Positions 1 to 12,088 of a DNA stretch of 64,000 bases are shown here, one piece after another. Made by a program: the position numbers and the translations under genes. Position 1 is the first letter of the stretch. The number at the start of each line of letters is the position of its first letter. The DNA is taken from positions 50,971,315-51,035,314 of the forward strand of contig NC_073696.1 in NCBI RefSeq assembly GCF_029784165.1. Reading direction: 5' to 3'. Under the pieces are notes generated by a model that was not told the origin of the DNA, searched no databases, and saw only the letters and a program-made list of their open reading frames with translations. This stretch comes from Wyeomyia smithii. Its lineage: Eukaryota; Arthropoda; Insecta; Diptera; Culicidae.

Positions 1-1018
1 GACGGGCGTGAAAACAAAATGGTAGCGGCCTCACGGTTCTCGTGAGATGCGCTACGATCGGTTTGTTGTTTTGTTTTGCGCGTTTGTTCCTACTGTTTAC
101 ATGTGGTTGCATACACACAAAGATCCATGCGAGCAACTGGTTGCCGTAGAGGGGCGTGGCCTAGCGGGAAAACTTGTTCTTGTTTTGTAGCGAATTGCTT
201 CATTATCGCTGCATTCGCATCGGCCGGATCGTGTTTGGTTGGTGGGTATGGACGGCGGAGTCAACAAAACCGGCTCAGTGCCGCTTTGGTTCTTTGGTTT
301 GCTGCGTGTGTTGTGTTGAACGTTCGCTGGTTTTCGGCTGTATTGGTTGTGCTGTTCTGCACTGTTGTTCACGTTCACGCCAGAGAGGAGGGTATGCTAA
401 GCTGGTCGGACCAGTTGGAAGGCAGCTCGAGTGATAGTTGAAGTTTAGTTTCGTACTGTTCGCCTGAAGGCTCGTACATCGCATCGTGTCTGTCGTGTGT
501 CGAGAGAGACTGAAATATACAACGCACCAGCGGGTCGGTTGTTTCTCAGCCTGTTCCAACTTTTCTCTGGTTTGGTTCAGTACCCTACACTAGTTTGCCG
601 TCGTGGGTTCGAAGCGGGTTACAAGTGAACGTGGAAAAAGCAAACATTGCGTGATCGGGTGCAGTTGGGTTTTTATTCCCCGACCGTCGGTACTTGTGAA
701 CAGCGACTTAACTAGTATTTAGCGATTGGCTAGAAGTGACATGGTGAACAATTTTCGGTGAAATCGAAGCAAATCGGTTGGTTGTCGTGAACCCACCGGA
801 CAACTGCTGCGGTCGAATTATTTGGGGGTTTTCCCATTTAGCCGAGCATCGCAGTGTTAGGAAAAGTTATCAAAATTGAGAGAATAAAACGAAAACGTGA
901 ATCCTCTAGTGAGTTAAGTGGCAGTAGCAGCGGCAGCAGCAGTGGTCACAACAGCAGCTCGGCAGCGTTAGTGGCAGCAGCGGAAGCCCACCGGAAGCAG
1001 CTGGCTCAGCACGAAAGG
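1..1018 (+). promoter_or_regulatory. 5' flank and 5' UTR of the Tbx20-class gene
   Basis: This stretch precedes the first usable in-frame ATG of the T-box gene. It is less AT-rich than the intron that follows and has no convincing coding frame before 842. The exact transcription start cannot be set; a TCAGTA initiator-like site lies near 574. A six-codon upstream ORF sits at 741-761. A good 3' splice-site-like sequence (T-rich tract then TTTAG) ends at 841, and from 842 the T-box frame is open without an ATG as far as the ATG at 1019. Residues read there are basic, then Ser/Gly/Ala-rich, so part of this leader may be coding if an upstream exon splices in. That is inference. Confidence 0.5.
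741..761 (+). other. short upstream ORF (6 codons)
   Basis: ATG at 741 opens a six-codon ORF ending in TGA at 759-761. It does not overlap the T-box start at 1019. If the mRNA leader includes it, it could lower translation of the main ORF. That depends on an unknown transcription start, so its role is inferred. Confidence 0.35.
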
Positions 1019-1234
1019 ATGCTGCTTGATACACAGAACAATAACACTGGCAGCGGTGGTAGTGGGAACATGAGCGCCAGCTCAGCTAGAAGTGTGGCCG
1101 CTTCCGCGGCAGCCCTACAGGCGGCGGCTGCGGCCGCACTGACCGCCGCCAAGGGTGCAACGGATTTCTCGATCGCGGCAATCATGGCACTGCGGGAGGG
1201 CTCCGCAAGCCGGAGCCCTCTGGAAGCAGTTTTC
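1019..1234 (+). CDS. mid/H15: Tbx20-class T-box transcription factor, exon 1 (N-terminus)
   Basis: First coding exon of a DNA-binding T-box transcription factor of the Tbx20/midline/H15 class, which in animals patterns heart, nervous system and segments. The ATG at 1019 has A at -3 and is the first in-frame ATG after the stop at 839-841. The exon gives 72 residues: an Asn/Gly/Ser-rich start, an alanine-rich tract, then TDFSIAAIMA at about residues 50-59. FSIAAIM resembles the eh1-like motif near the N-terminus of Tbx20 proteins, which recruits Groucho-type corepressors. The exon ends at a strong donor (TTC|GTAAGT) in phase 0. That phase does not fit exon 2. A weaker donor at 1239 (exon end 1238) would. 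Whether this is the mid or the H15 paralogue cannot be told. Confidence 0.82.
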
Positions 1235-4200
1235 GTAAGTGGCAAGTTTGTTTTCGATTTCCTATTACAAAAAAAAAACCGCTAGTGTGTAAGGACTAGA
1301 GTTAAGGACCTGAACTGAGAGTAATCTTCGTGAGTGTCGTGGACAATAAGTCTGACTCCTTTCAAGTTGGGAAAGTGTTGAGTTATTGACAGATTGTTTG
1401 AGTTCTAGAGCCCTTTTTGAATTCCCGGCTCAAAAAAATGTTCAACAGAGCAAACAAATTGTACAAAATATACTCAACTCGATTAAAAGCAAGAATGTTA
1501 GATGTGTTTTTGTAGACAAAAATCGCTCGAACATCTGACCCTAAAACTTGAAGAATCAGACTAAGTCATACGCATTTGTTGGAAATAACCGGTGAAGATT
1601 GACTACAAATGATTATTAGGTACCAGAAATGTGTGACAGCATGTGTCTAGATTAAAAAAGTTTTGGTTTAAACAAAATTGCACTAGACACGTTCTATGAA
1701 AGATTTTTTTAAAGAAGTGATCCAATAAAGGCTTTTCAGTTGAAACGATGTTATAAACTAATAAAATTTTGCTCGAGACCATGCAGAAAACTGTCAGTTT
1801 ATGCTGGTAGTTCAAAAAAATAATCAGGGCTCCGTTCTTCAATTTAAGAGGGGTATGCTGTTTGGAAACGTCATTCAAAATTACGTTTATTGCTTCGTTT
1901 GTGACATATATTAAGAGTACTTTCAGAAGTTTATGCGAAAAATGGTTACTCGAATGAAAATTAGTTTAAGAAAATTGTAATTTGTAAGGATATGTTCCAT
2001 GATATTAGGTTTCATTTTGGTAGTGTTTTAGAGAACAACACAAATTGCAAAAGAGAAGGACCTGATTAAATAAATTTATTGACAACTATTTACACGTTTT
2101 TTTTTAAATATAAACAAATTGTATATTGAAAGCTATTAATTGTGCTGAATTACTGTAAACCAATATTTTACTATTTTAAAGCACATTTTTAATTGGGTTT
2201 GCTACGTACATTTCAAAAGTTATGCCAATTTCGCTGAGTTTTGGGCGAATTCTTTAATTCTCGGTATTGTTTTCGAACATTCATGGGTGGTCGTATTATC
2301 TTGTAATTTTACATTTAAAGTTCAAATTTTAAACAGTTTCATCGCAAAAAGCATTTTGTTTTTAATTCTTATGAAATACCTTTCTCTTGTTATTCACAAT
2401 CGACGTTATTAGAATCCGCTTATTTTGAAGTGCGCACGACTTTGATTAAACTCATTTAAGATTTCTCATTCAGAGGCGAACCTTAGTAATTTACAGTCTG
2501 TTGGCTGTTTGTGCTCTGTTTCAAGATAAATGAGAAACTTATGAAGTTTTTTTTTTTAATTTGAATTTGTTCATATGTTTAAAAATAAAGCAAAAGCTTG
2601 ACAACGGTTAGAGTTGAACATCTTTTCAGACGGATTTTGAGTAATTTTCAGTATATTAATGAGGTTTTTATGCGAAATTTGCACAATTTTAAAAAAGTTG
2701 GTACGCGCCATGAATGAGTAAATTTAACGCACTTTTTCCAAAGCAAATCGGAATGATTTCGAATCGAAAGAATGAGATTTAAGCAAACACAAGTCAATTT
2801 TAAAATTCATGGAACTCCTTCGTGCAGATTTCACTGATGCGGTACAAACCAATTCTTTGAATAAAATAGTTTTATTTGCACAAGCATTGCAAAAAAATTG
2901 TGTTCGTTGAAAGCGGTAAGATCTTAGATGGATTTTACGACATTTATAGTTAATTTACGAACAAATTCTCATCATATTATATACAAAATATTTACGGAAA
3001 TCCAGGAATTCACTTATTTTTTTCTTATTTTAATTTCCATTTCGATAGATACGTGACTTTGTTGAATAAATTCATAATTCACAATACTTTTTATACGAAT
3101 TTTATGTGACTTATTAAAAATGTTATGTAGTTTCATTCGATTTTTTTATGGTTTTCAACACAATGTTCTACATGACATGAATGGTCAGTTCAAGCAAACA
3201 AAAACTTGTTTTGCAATTTACTAAATCATTTCGTGCAGATTTTATTTATATTCGTATTAACCATTAGTTTGAATTAAATAATTTTTACAAACATACAATT
3301 GAATTTGCTTGATTTTTTGTTATCAAATTAATACGAAATAAATCTTTGTGTGTTCTTATATGAAGAAAAAAAAATCTTTCTGTAATACTTGCGCATTTGT
3401 AACAAGAAAACTACGATTCAATATGTTTCTATATCGTAAAACTTTGAATGATTTACTTTTAGACTATCTAAAATTGTCATTCCCTAACGACTCTTAATTT
3501 GTAAGGTTGATATTAAAAAGACGTTAGAAGAATGGCAATTTCAAGTGGTCTCAACATAATTTTTTAAATATCGTGCAGGCTTCTCAATTTTACATAAATA
3601 TTTTACGTAGTACATAGTACATTAAAATAGCACAATTTACGCAAATTTTGGGGTTTACGTCACAGAATAAAATTCAATTGAGGACCATATTCTGGCACTT
3701 GATATTTGAGGAAAGTTTCTCAAAAGTTTTTTTTCTGAATTTGTCCGTTCCGTTTATGGTTAAAGGAACACAAAATTTGTAGTTATGAGAACATTTTCGC
3801 AGCATGCAACTCGTATAAAATTTACTTGATTTTCAATCAAATTAGGATTTGGAATTGAAATATATTTTTACGTATATCTCAGATTTGTTTGGTTTCCGAA
3901 GGAAAGCATGGATACGTAACTCTCTGTACGCTAATATGCGTAGCGCGTATCTTAGTTAATTCTTTTTCGTCAATTTGACAACTAGTGCTTCTATTTAGTA
4001 GCTTAAGAATTTATGATAAATATTAGTAAATAATGAGTATGTGTGTCTAATCACAAACGGTGACTCCTCAACACTATTTGATATAAGCTGCTTTTGCAGT
4101 CTTCTGTGCATTGAGATGAAATACTCGAAATATGTAAGGTGATATACAAACATAAGTATATCAAGTTGTTTACTCTTTTTTTCTCTGTCAGTTCTTATCT

Positions 4201-4888
4201 TCAGATTATATTAGTCAATCAAAGCTTTCGTTCCCAATTTCCCATCATTGCAATTGGAGTTTGGGACCCGTTTTCTTCGATTGATGCAAATAGTGATTTC
4301 ATGGTCTATCCGTTCCCCATCTTACCCGCAGGAAACGTAATTTGATTATATCGTATTATTTTTTACGCAAATCCTTTATCGTGCGTCAAAAATTATTTTC
4401 TGCTCTTAAGAATTGCAAAACTCATGGTCGTTTTTGCGCGTTACGCCAAATTTCTTTTTAAAGTATTGGGAAGTTTTACCTTGGATTGAAACATTTTGTA
4501 GTTTGTGATTTGATTGTGGACTTCTACAGTAATTTCGAATTATATTAACATGGTTGTTTTTACTTTGCAGGTAAAATTGGTTACAATTTTCAAGTAAATT
4601 CTGTGCGTCATTTTCCACTTTTTTCAAAACTATAGGAGAATTGGGTACAATTCCTTTACAAAAATCATATTTCCGCGGTTTTTAATGTGAACTTCCCAAT
4701 GTGATTTCCATGTGAATTCGGATTGTTTTGGAACAGTAAACCCACGCGAATTTTGGAAATCGCTTGATTTTAATGAAATAGAAGAAAATGAAAATTTGCT
4801 CGTTTGCTTCGTTTCACTTTAAATTTAATAAGATATTTTAGCGGTTTTTAAATTTATGTTACTCAAGGCTTCAATTTACGAAAATTTA

Positions 4889-5125
4889 TTGACGCAGAAT
4901 TACGTCTTACGGTAACATTATAAAGTAGGAGTTCCAACTGAAATACCGAAAACAGCGAGAGTGCCATGAAAATTGTTCACTTTCAAATGCTAATAACGCT
5001 GATTTAAACGGATTTCTTTCATTCATGCAGCAATCTGTCGAAAAATTATCTAAGAGATCCCACTGTCTGGCAGTGATATAATGAAAAAAAAAAAAAAAAA
5101 GACAAGTGTAATTATCTTCCATTTT
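4889..5125 (+). repeat. dispersed repeat led by a GACG...ACGTC near-palindrome (copy 1)
   Basis: Starts with GACGCAGAATTACGTC and continues for about 200 bp with clear similarity to 55790-55990: the same CTTACGG, the same 'accgaaaac..cgagagcg/tgcc' segment, and the same 'tgcagcaatc' near the end. The two copies are about 51 kb apart in the same orientation. It ends in a long A-run near 5083-5100. Probably a fragment of a mobile element whose other copy carries a TATA/Inr promoter. Confidence 0.6.
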
Positions 5126-6179
5126 TGCAACTATCTTAGCTTCAGGATCTAGGAGGTGTTAGCTCTACCGACCTTCCAAAAACCCTTCGGAGTAATTTTC
5201 CATTCGGTAAGCTCCGCCTCAAAATATTATTGAAATCTTAGAGATTTTATTATTATTTTCAGACTTTCAATTCATTTGATACATTTATATAAAAAAAATT
5301 GACCCGTATTTATATTTTGTTACATTTATTGACTTGAGGAGTGCCAAATAGTAAAATGAATGAATCTTACCTAAAATTTGATGACAAATTGCTAAACTTG
5401 TTATAAGTAATGTGTCAAGCGATCGCTCCGCAATTACAACACTAAGAAAATTCAAATAAAAATATTAATGGTGAATTAAAATTTAGGCCGTTACAAATTT
5501 TATTTTCATTTCATGTCACAACCCCCCCCACCCCCTTCAAAAATCTTGAATATTGGAAGGGGAAGAAAAAAAAGCTCAAACCGTTTTGTTCATTTCATTG
5601 GTTTTCCGACAGCATAAATGCTTAATTTAGCAACAAACAAGTCAGGTGACAGCAAGAGTGTCGTCGAAAGGCAAGCGAAATAAATAATAATAATAATAAA
5701 GTGTTATTTGTCAACATTTATTTGAGTGCAAGTTACAAACGTCATAACTTGAAATTTGTATCAGCCTTATGAGCAAAAAAGAAAAAAAAAAGACATTTAT
5801 TTGCAATGCATTTGTTCCATTTACGGTGGAAACAGCAGCACTGTCTGTCCACTTGGACCTGCACACAAGCTTTCGTGCAAGCCTTCTTGTAGAAAGCAAA
5901 TGACGCTCCTTTTGATTGTCACTTTCTATGTATGAATCACAACAAAACGTTCACTATTAAACTATCTCCCGCATGTGAACTGTATTTATCTTTAGCAGCA
6001 TCGTTTTAGTGTTCACTTCCACTATCTCACGTGATTCCGTAGTCCCAATTACATCACAATTAGTTTTTTTACGAGCCGATGCAAGATTTACTCTGCACTT
6101 TTAAAAGCAGCACCAAATTCGTGATTTTAAGATAATAATTATTGTATTGTATTAAAAATATAGAAAAATATAGAGTTTT

Positions 6180-6900
6180 GAACGCAGTTTTGACCGATTT
6201 GAACGCAGATTTTGACCGATGAGAGGTGAAGACATGATTACCTCTCAATATAGACATTTTCGGAATTAGGATGATATCTAGAGGCCAAAAATCAACCACT
6301 ACGCTATTTCAAAATTTAAGACGGTTTTTTTCGATTTATGGAAAACGACTTTAATGAAATGAAATATTACCCAAAATGGATATTTCCGGAAGCATAATGG
6401 TGCTTAAAATCCGGAAATCATCCCTAGACACCTAATTTTTTGTTCAAGATGGTGACTTTCAGTGTCTGCAAAACAGTTATAAATAACGATTACCGCTCAT
6501 CATAAGTACTTGTGAAATCGGAAGAAGCCTCAGTGACCTGAAACCACAGTCCACAGTCGCAACTTCCGGCTCCAAGAAAACAGCATAAAATTAGCTAATT
6601 TTATCCAATATGAGTATTTTTGTAATCGGGATGATATACAATGGCCAAAAGTTAACCTAACATGTCATTTTGAAATCCAATATAATGTACAAATACTATC
6701 TATTATGATCTATTATGATTCCACAATAGATCTACTATCAATGGTCGCAGTGGTTCAGTCTCCTACAGGAAAAAAAAAATCTATTATGAGTATTTCTGGA
6801 ACCGGGATGACATCCAGAGGCTGTAAATTGAGCCCAGTTACCATTTCGAATCTCTTTAGGGGCGTCATATTATTTTCAGAGAGTTATGTCATTATTGTTG
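6180..6900. repeat. degenerate GGAACCGGGATGA-type repeats, block 1
   Basis: Repeating phrases such as 'tatttctggaaccgggatga', 'gaggccaaaa', 'gaaatccaat' and 'aagatggtgactt' recur at intervals near 100-140 bp. The same vocabulary occurs at 15900-16500 and 17150-18520, so this is a dispersed, badly eroded tandem repeat. No coding content is evident. Confidence 0.45.
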
Positions 6901-6977
6901 GATGAAAGTTACTGACATAAACATATTGATGCATGATAGTCTATCGTAATATGAGCTTGAGAGAGAGCCGAGGAAAA

Positions 6978-7170
6978 AAGCAAAGCACTGGTGCTACATT
7001 CCGATTCGGAACTTTACCTTATGTTTGTTAAACACAGGCTTCGCAAACAACCGTTTAGTGTACGGACAATGCGGGGCTAGCGCTAGTGACACTAACACTC
7101 TCTCCCGAGCCAAGACTCGAACCTAAGACGACTGGCCAGCATCGTACTTTGAGACCATCTGATAGATAAA
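6978..7170 (-). mobile_element. tRNA-derived SINE, copy 1 (deleted in the anticodon arm)
   Basis: Closely similar over about 190 bp to 18746-18957. Read on the minus strand it starts with a tRNA-like head with a B-box-type GGTTCGAGTC (from 7112-7124) and continues into a shared body. Compared with copy 2 it lacks about 9 bases of the anticodon stem-loop, so the head can no longer fold as a tRNA. No clear target duplication was found. Confidence 0.7.
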
Positions 7171-7610
7171 GAAAAAGAAATATAGCTAAAATTCACCGAT
7201 TCAGACCATCAAATCATATAATAAATTCTAATTGTATTTCCTAACCTATCGCAAAAATATATTGACATTAGACAGGCTGTTGTAATCTTCCGTCAACCTT
7301 ACGGCCGTGTCTCATACATAGTTTCTCTAATTTTTTACTACCTGTGGACTTTTGATAGTTCCCTTATGCGTTGCAGTATTCATCTAGGACTATTACTGTG
7401 TTTCATGCCAATTTAAATTTTGCGCATAATTTATTTTCAATTTACAAATAAAGTAAAATATTAATTTTTACGCGAAGTTTTCGTTCATTTTGGAATTTCA
7501 TAGAGTTTCATGCGCATTTATTTTTGAGTTGAAAATGAGGTTTCAAAACTGCAGACATTTTTGCCCTGATATTCATACAGTGCTTATGAACGTTAAGAAT
7601 TATTTAGAGG

Positions 7611-7791
7611 TAGTCCAAATTTTACTTTATTTGTTTTGAACTTTTATTTCAGAAGAACCATGGCATGCTGTTAAAAATCATGTTGAGTTAATACTACTTG
7701 AAGTCTAAAATTTACTCAACATGATTTTCAACAGCATGCCATGGCTCTTTTGAAACAAAAGTTCAAAACAAATAAAGTAAAATCCGGACTA
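7611..7791. mobile_element. foldback MITE with ~80-bp arms and TA flanks
   Basis: The left arm (from 7613) and right arm (to 7789) are inverted complements over about 80 bp with few mismatches, separated by a loop of about 20 bp. Both arms contain CCATGGCATGCTGTT or its complement. The element is bounded by TA dinucleotides at 7611-7612 and 7790-7791, as expected for Tc1/mariner-mobilised MITEs. There is no ORF. A transcript through it would form a long hairpin. Confidence 0.8.
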
Positions 7792-8717
7792 CTTAGTGAT
7801 AAGGGTGAATCGTTGCCTTGTTTTTCTTAGCTGGAACTTTCGTCCTCATCACGAAGTAGTAGATTGTAAAAAATGTAAATAAATTTAAATTGTTTTTTCT
7901 CAACAAAAACAAGAAATACGTGCATTTTCTTCGCAGATTCGAAATTTTAAGCGATTGTTCGTCTGATTTTTTTCAAATATAAAACTCAAATTTCGTATTG
8001 TTTTGGACGAAAGAATTCATGTTTTTAACGTATCACGCATTCTCGTATTAAAATATATGTAATTTTTAGTTATCTTTACGCGTCAAATTTGTTCTGTATG
8101 GGAGAAATAAACTGTATCATACTTTATTTATTCTTACGTCAAAATTGCTAACTTTGTGATTTGCTGTTTATGCATCAAATATTGGAAAATAAGAATAGTG
8201 TGCATTTTATTTGCTTTGAATTTGTGCATTCTCACTCGTAATTCAGGCTTTTCGCATGAATTTTGATGTAGTTAGGAGTGAGGTAATCCACATCATTGAA
8301 GATGATTCAAGTCAAAGACCTTGTATGTTTCGCGATTTTTCGGGAATCAAGGGTATAATAATTCTTATAAAAAATATTAAGTGCTTGCTGTGCTTACATT
8401 ATTGTTTTTAAATATTAGTAGTCGAAATTCTATGATGGATTCCTACGCGAATTTTATCTACTTATTACTCTCAGAAAATTGTTACTCGCGTGGTGTTGAA
8501 TAAATAGAAGCAAAAAATAAACAATTGCGTATTTGATTCGTTTGGCTTTTCGAACGTGTACAATTTTTATTTATATCCGATTGTACGATGTTTCCACGCA
8601 AATTTTCGTTTATTTTGCACCCAAAATTTTTTAAGTTTTGAGTCAGAATCATTCAAAGATTTCTAAGCAAATGTTAAGTTTGTTATATTATGTATGTATC
8701 AATAATGACTGGTATTA

Positions 8718-8869
8718 GTTATACGGATAAAATTAATCTGGCTCTCTCAGTCTTTTTTTTCCCTTGAAAATGACCAACAAAAATGGCCGAAACGTCGGGC
8801 AATTTATACGAATTGTCGTATAATATCTACAAGAAGATTGAGAAGGCCAGACTAATCCTCTCCGTTAAG
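8718..8869. mobile_element. short imperfect inverted-repeat element
   Basis: The left end (8719-8753) and right end (8833-8868) are inverted complements with mismatches around a core of TTAATCTGGCTCTCTCAGTCTT. Between them lies GCCGAAACGTCGGGC, itself a partial palindrome. No coding capacity. Probably a small MITE or foldback element; family unknown. Confidence 0.5.
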
Positions 8870-9219
8870 TTTTGTTTTTTTTTTGAGAACTTTCATATTT
8901 GTGAAATTGTTTCCTCCTATCTTGAAATTTCAAAATGAATTGTATACGCGTTTTAATTTGATTATGGGTTCAGCAAGGGAAAGTGTGACGGAGTTGTTTG
9001 AAAAAAAATTCAACGGTAGGAATTTAGGAGGGGATTAACGTGAAAGTGTAACCATTTACGGAATAAAAAAACGTCGTCAACACCACACGCGCCGTTTTAT
9101 TTAAAATATTTAAAAATATTGAACAGAATTTACTGGTTGAGAAAAGTTATATAAAATTGCGCAAACATTTTCTGGATTTTTAGTAAAAGTCTTCTACCAA
9201 TAAGTCACGAATGTATTTC

Positions 9220-9960
9220 TTCGAATGGTGAAATGCCTCGGTGTGCTGGTTCGAGGACAGTTCTTAACTAGGACACCTCATCAGCCTCCCGTACCGTAAA
9301 TGGGAGCATAAAACTTTTACACTGAGAGCCACGGGGAAAATTTTCGGATTAATCACAGTGCGCAGAGTAGGTACAGAAAGACCTTTCAAGCCAACAGGGC
9401 TGCGCTGCTAGCTGACTCATGGCCTCACGGCGGTCTGTCGGAATTCACTTAATTCAATAATAACATACCTCCGAGATTGAACGAAATCACCCTCAGCGAG
9501 GGAGTAGTGTTAGAATCAACCAAACGCCCTCGGATACTAAATTACCGGTAGGCCAAATTAATCCAATCGACAACCATAGACACCCAACGGGCGGCAGCCA
9601 AGCCCCGGTCGTCTCGGAGCTTGATAAAGACAGAAATTGTTAAGAAAATAATTTTGCTACTGTGCAACTGTATCCTCACCGACCGGTAGGAAAGTGACAC
9701 CAACCCGCTCTCGCAGCGACAACGGGGGCAGCATTGCATAATAGCGCACAGTAAATGGGCCTTCCGCGACCGGTCAGCCAACTGAGGACATTACAGTTAC
9801 TTATGCCTTTAATGGTGGCGATAATCTATATTAAAATTTATAGAGTTTATAGAATTTATAGAGTTTGATACACGAACCGGTGACATACGCGTCCAGCGAA
9901 CGGTCGGATTAGCACCCGATACCCAGCTTAAATGCTAATCAGGGTGCAGGTTTACAAATA
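9220..9960. mobile_element. unidentified element-like segment
   Basis: This 740-bp segment is clearly more GC-rich than both flanks and reads like inserted sequence. Near its right side is a short direct tandem repeat of about 10 bp (TTTATAGAG type, about 9837-9868), reminiscent of the simple-repeat ends of some non-LTR retrotransposons. A 79-codon minus-strand frame (9542-9781) resembles nothing I can name. Mobile-element origin is inferred from composition and the tail-like repeat only. Confidence 0.3.
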
Positions 9961-12060
9961 GTGTATAAATGGAAAAAAATGTAAGTTTTAGCTAAATCAT
10001 CTCATCACCGCGCTTTTTTAACTTTTGTATATCTTGGAAATGTTGATTTAATCTCAATTTGTCACCAAATTTCTTAAGATAAAGTTAATATTTTATTCAT
10101 GTTTTTTGTGTAATTCATGTCATGGTCACCATGTGAAATTAACATAAAAATCGCTTTAGTATTGTTTCCAATGTGAACGCCCGATTAAATGAATGCGGGT
10201 TATAAATCTTAATTTGTCATCTTGATGTCGATTAAACATTTCAGCAAACACATCTTGTATAACAAGTGTTCAATGAAGCTCCCAATCAAACAACGGCATT
10301 CATTCATCGCTTCGGTGCAGTATTCCAACAGGTTAAAACTTTTACTTCTTGGACTTCTGCTGGCTCAGTTCATTCACGCACGCACAACAGCGAAACGCCC
10401 ATTCGATGCCGTTTGTTGCTGCTGGAGATGATTTTCAATCAGTTTTCCTCCGTCAATCTCTTTTAGTTGCAGCCGTTGATAGTCGTACGCGCGTACCTAC
10501 TGTTAGTAGCGTGAAGAAAATGCATTAAGGCACCAAACTGTACCCAGCGAATGTTGTTTTTACTTGGCGCTTCTGCGGGTTTTTGCCTGGCACTCGCGAA
10601 AAACGCCGATGCACCGACCGCCGCCTCCGTCGCCGAGCGGAGGGAATTGAGCATAACTGCGAGGCAACTTTCGTTACAACCTTAGGCAATAGAATTGCGT
10701 ATATTATTGCTATTAATAAAGTGGCCCTTGCTGATTGAGTTATTTATGGCTTTATTGAGCTGCAAACACACGGCCACCGACTCTAATAAAGTGTTGAAAA
10801 CAATGCCAGTTTGAAGGAAGCACTGAGCAGCGATTTCGGGAAATGTGCGTGTGGTTTGCCCATTAGCATTGAAGTTGGACGCGCGGAGCGTTATTGCGCT
10901 GACATGATCGATACGCGTTGATTGCGGAAAACTCGGTTATAAATTTATCCTTCATCTATCAACTTCTACCATTGGCTAATCATCGTGGGTTGCGAAATAG
11001 ATTTCCTGAACAAGCAATTTTTCTTTTATCTCGACAGCGCGAACCTACGGCCTCCGCTGATTTTCCGAATATCTTGACTTCCGCTTGTGTTGGCACGATC
11101 CTCAATTATTTAGCCATTAGACTCATCGGAAAGGAAACTACCTTTAATGGTCCACAAGTTTAATCCTGCTGACCGACAACAGCAGTAACAGCAGCCCATC
11201 TGGTTCCCCGGGGCTAGAAGCCAGAAGCCACTGGCAGATCGTCGCTCCGGAAAGCACTCTATAATTACCCACAGGGACATTAGAACAAACTCGCTTCGCG
11301 ATGCCCCGGCTAATGGATTTCGCTTCCTCCTTGCTGGACCTGCGGCTGGGTTCCCGTTGTCCGTTTTATTTAAATTAGCCGTCAGGATATCTTTCCTCGG
11401 GTTGGGAGAAGTCGAAAAAAAGAAGCTTCGCGCCACGCGCCAGATGGTGCGGTTTTGATTAACCTCAATTTGGTGGAAAAACCGCAGTGACTGCACACTA
11501 ATTTGCTTCACCGGCTCTGGTTTGGCAGCAGTGGAAAGGGCAGTCAGTTGGTTTTTGACTCGAGTCCCGGCTCCTGGCAGCGTGTGGCGCTGAGTTTACG
11601 ATGTTTACATAAGCCTAATTTTATTTGACGGTTCGCTTTTACGCACTCTGTGTACATATGTGCGTGTGCGATAGAGAGTAAAGGAACGCCAATTTCCGCT
11701 GCTCATTTTTAAGTGCCTCACGCCTAATTTACATGTTAATTGAAACAATCTCTTCAACACTGTGTGTGCATTAGATGCGATCTCACGAGCTCATTTTCCA
11801 CACTCTGCTAGATTTCTTTGAACCCTTTCTGGAACGGTTGAGAGGCAGCAAGTTCGGTTGGAATTTATGACCGTTTGCCGTTTGATTTATTGAACATGCG
11901 CTAATGGTGGCGTATCATGCTCGAATAATTAATGATTGTTTTCAGTCGGTTCGAAAATTGCGGCTGAAAAATTGCTCGGGAAGGTGCCGTGTAGATAAGC
12001 CAAACCAGCGGCTAGATAAGAGTAATCAAATTGGTTGACATTTTTTTTTTCATTGTTTAA
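9961..12060. other. non-coding, more balanced composition upstream of exon 2
   Basis: From about 10.2 kb the AT-richness falls and recognisable repeats disappear until exon 2. No open frame resembles a protein. In an intron of a developmental regulator, such islands often hold enhancers. That is inference from context only. Confidence 0.35.
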
Positions 12061-12088
12061 TTTTGCTTTTCTCTCCCCGCTTCTACAG

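Larger units (their letters stand above)
1931..8610. repeat. diffuse, degenerate TACGCGAATTTT-type motif repeats
   Basis: A motif close to TACGCGAATTTT (variants TTATGCGAAA, TACGCAAATTTT, CACGCAAATTTTCG) recurs many times on the + strand, for example near 1931, 2670, 3091, 3636, 4361, 4743, 7468, 8251, 8442 and 8595. Spacing is irregular. This could be an old, eroded satellite or composition bias in AT-rich DNA. I did not test it statistically. Confidence 0.35.
1235..12088 (+). other. intron 1 of the Tbx20-class gene
   Basis: About 10.85 kb between the exon 1 donor and a clear acceptor (pyrimidine tract, TTCTACAG) at 12088. It is strongly AT-rich from 1.3 to 9.2 kb and more balanced from 10.2 to 12.0 kb. 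No extra exon was recognised, but the phase clash between exons 1 and 2 leaves room for one small exon of length 3n+1. Stretches at 1300-1900 and 5130-6060 show nothing I recognise beyond AT-rich sequence, homopolymers and an (AAT)n tract near 5684-5699. Confidence 0.75.

Noticed and set aside
854..1285. A 143-codon protein starting at 854 and ending at 1285
   Set aside because: The start codon is GTG, unlikely in a eukaryotic mRNA, and the frame after 1234 runs past a strong splice donor. The supported coding part is 1019-1234.
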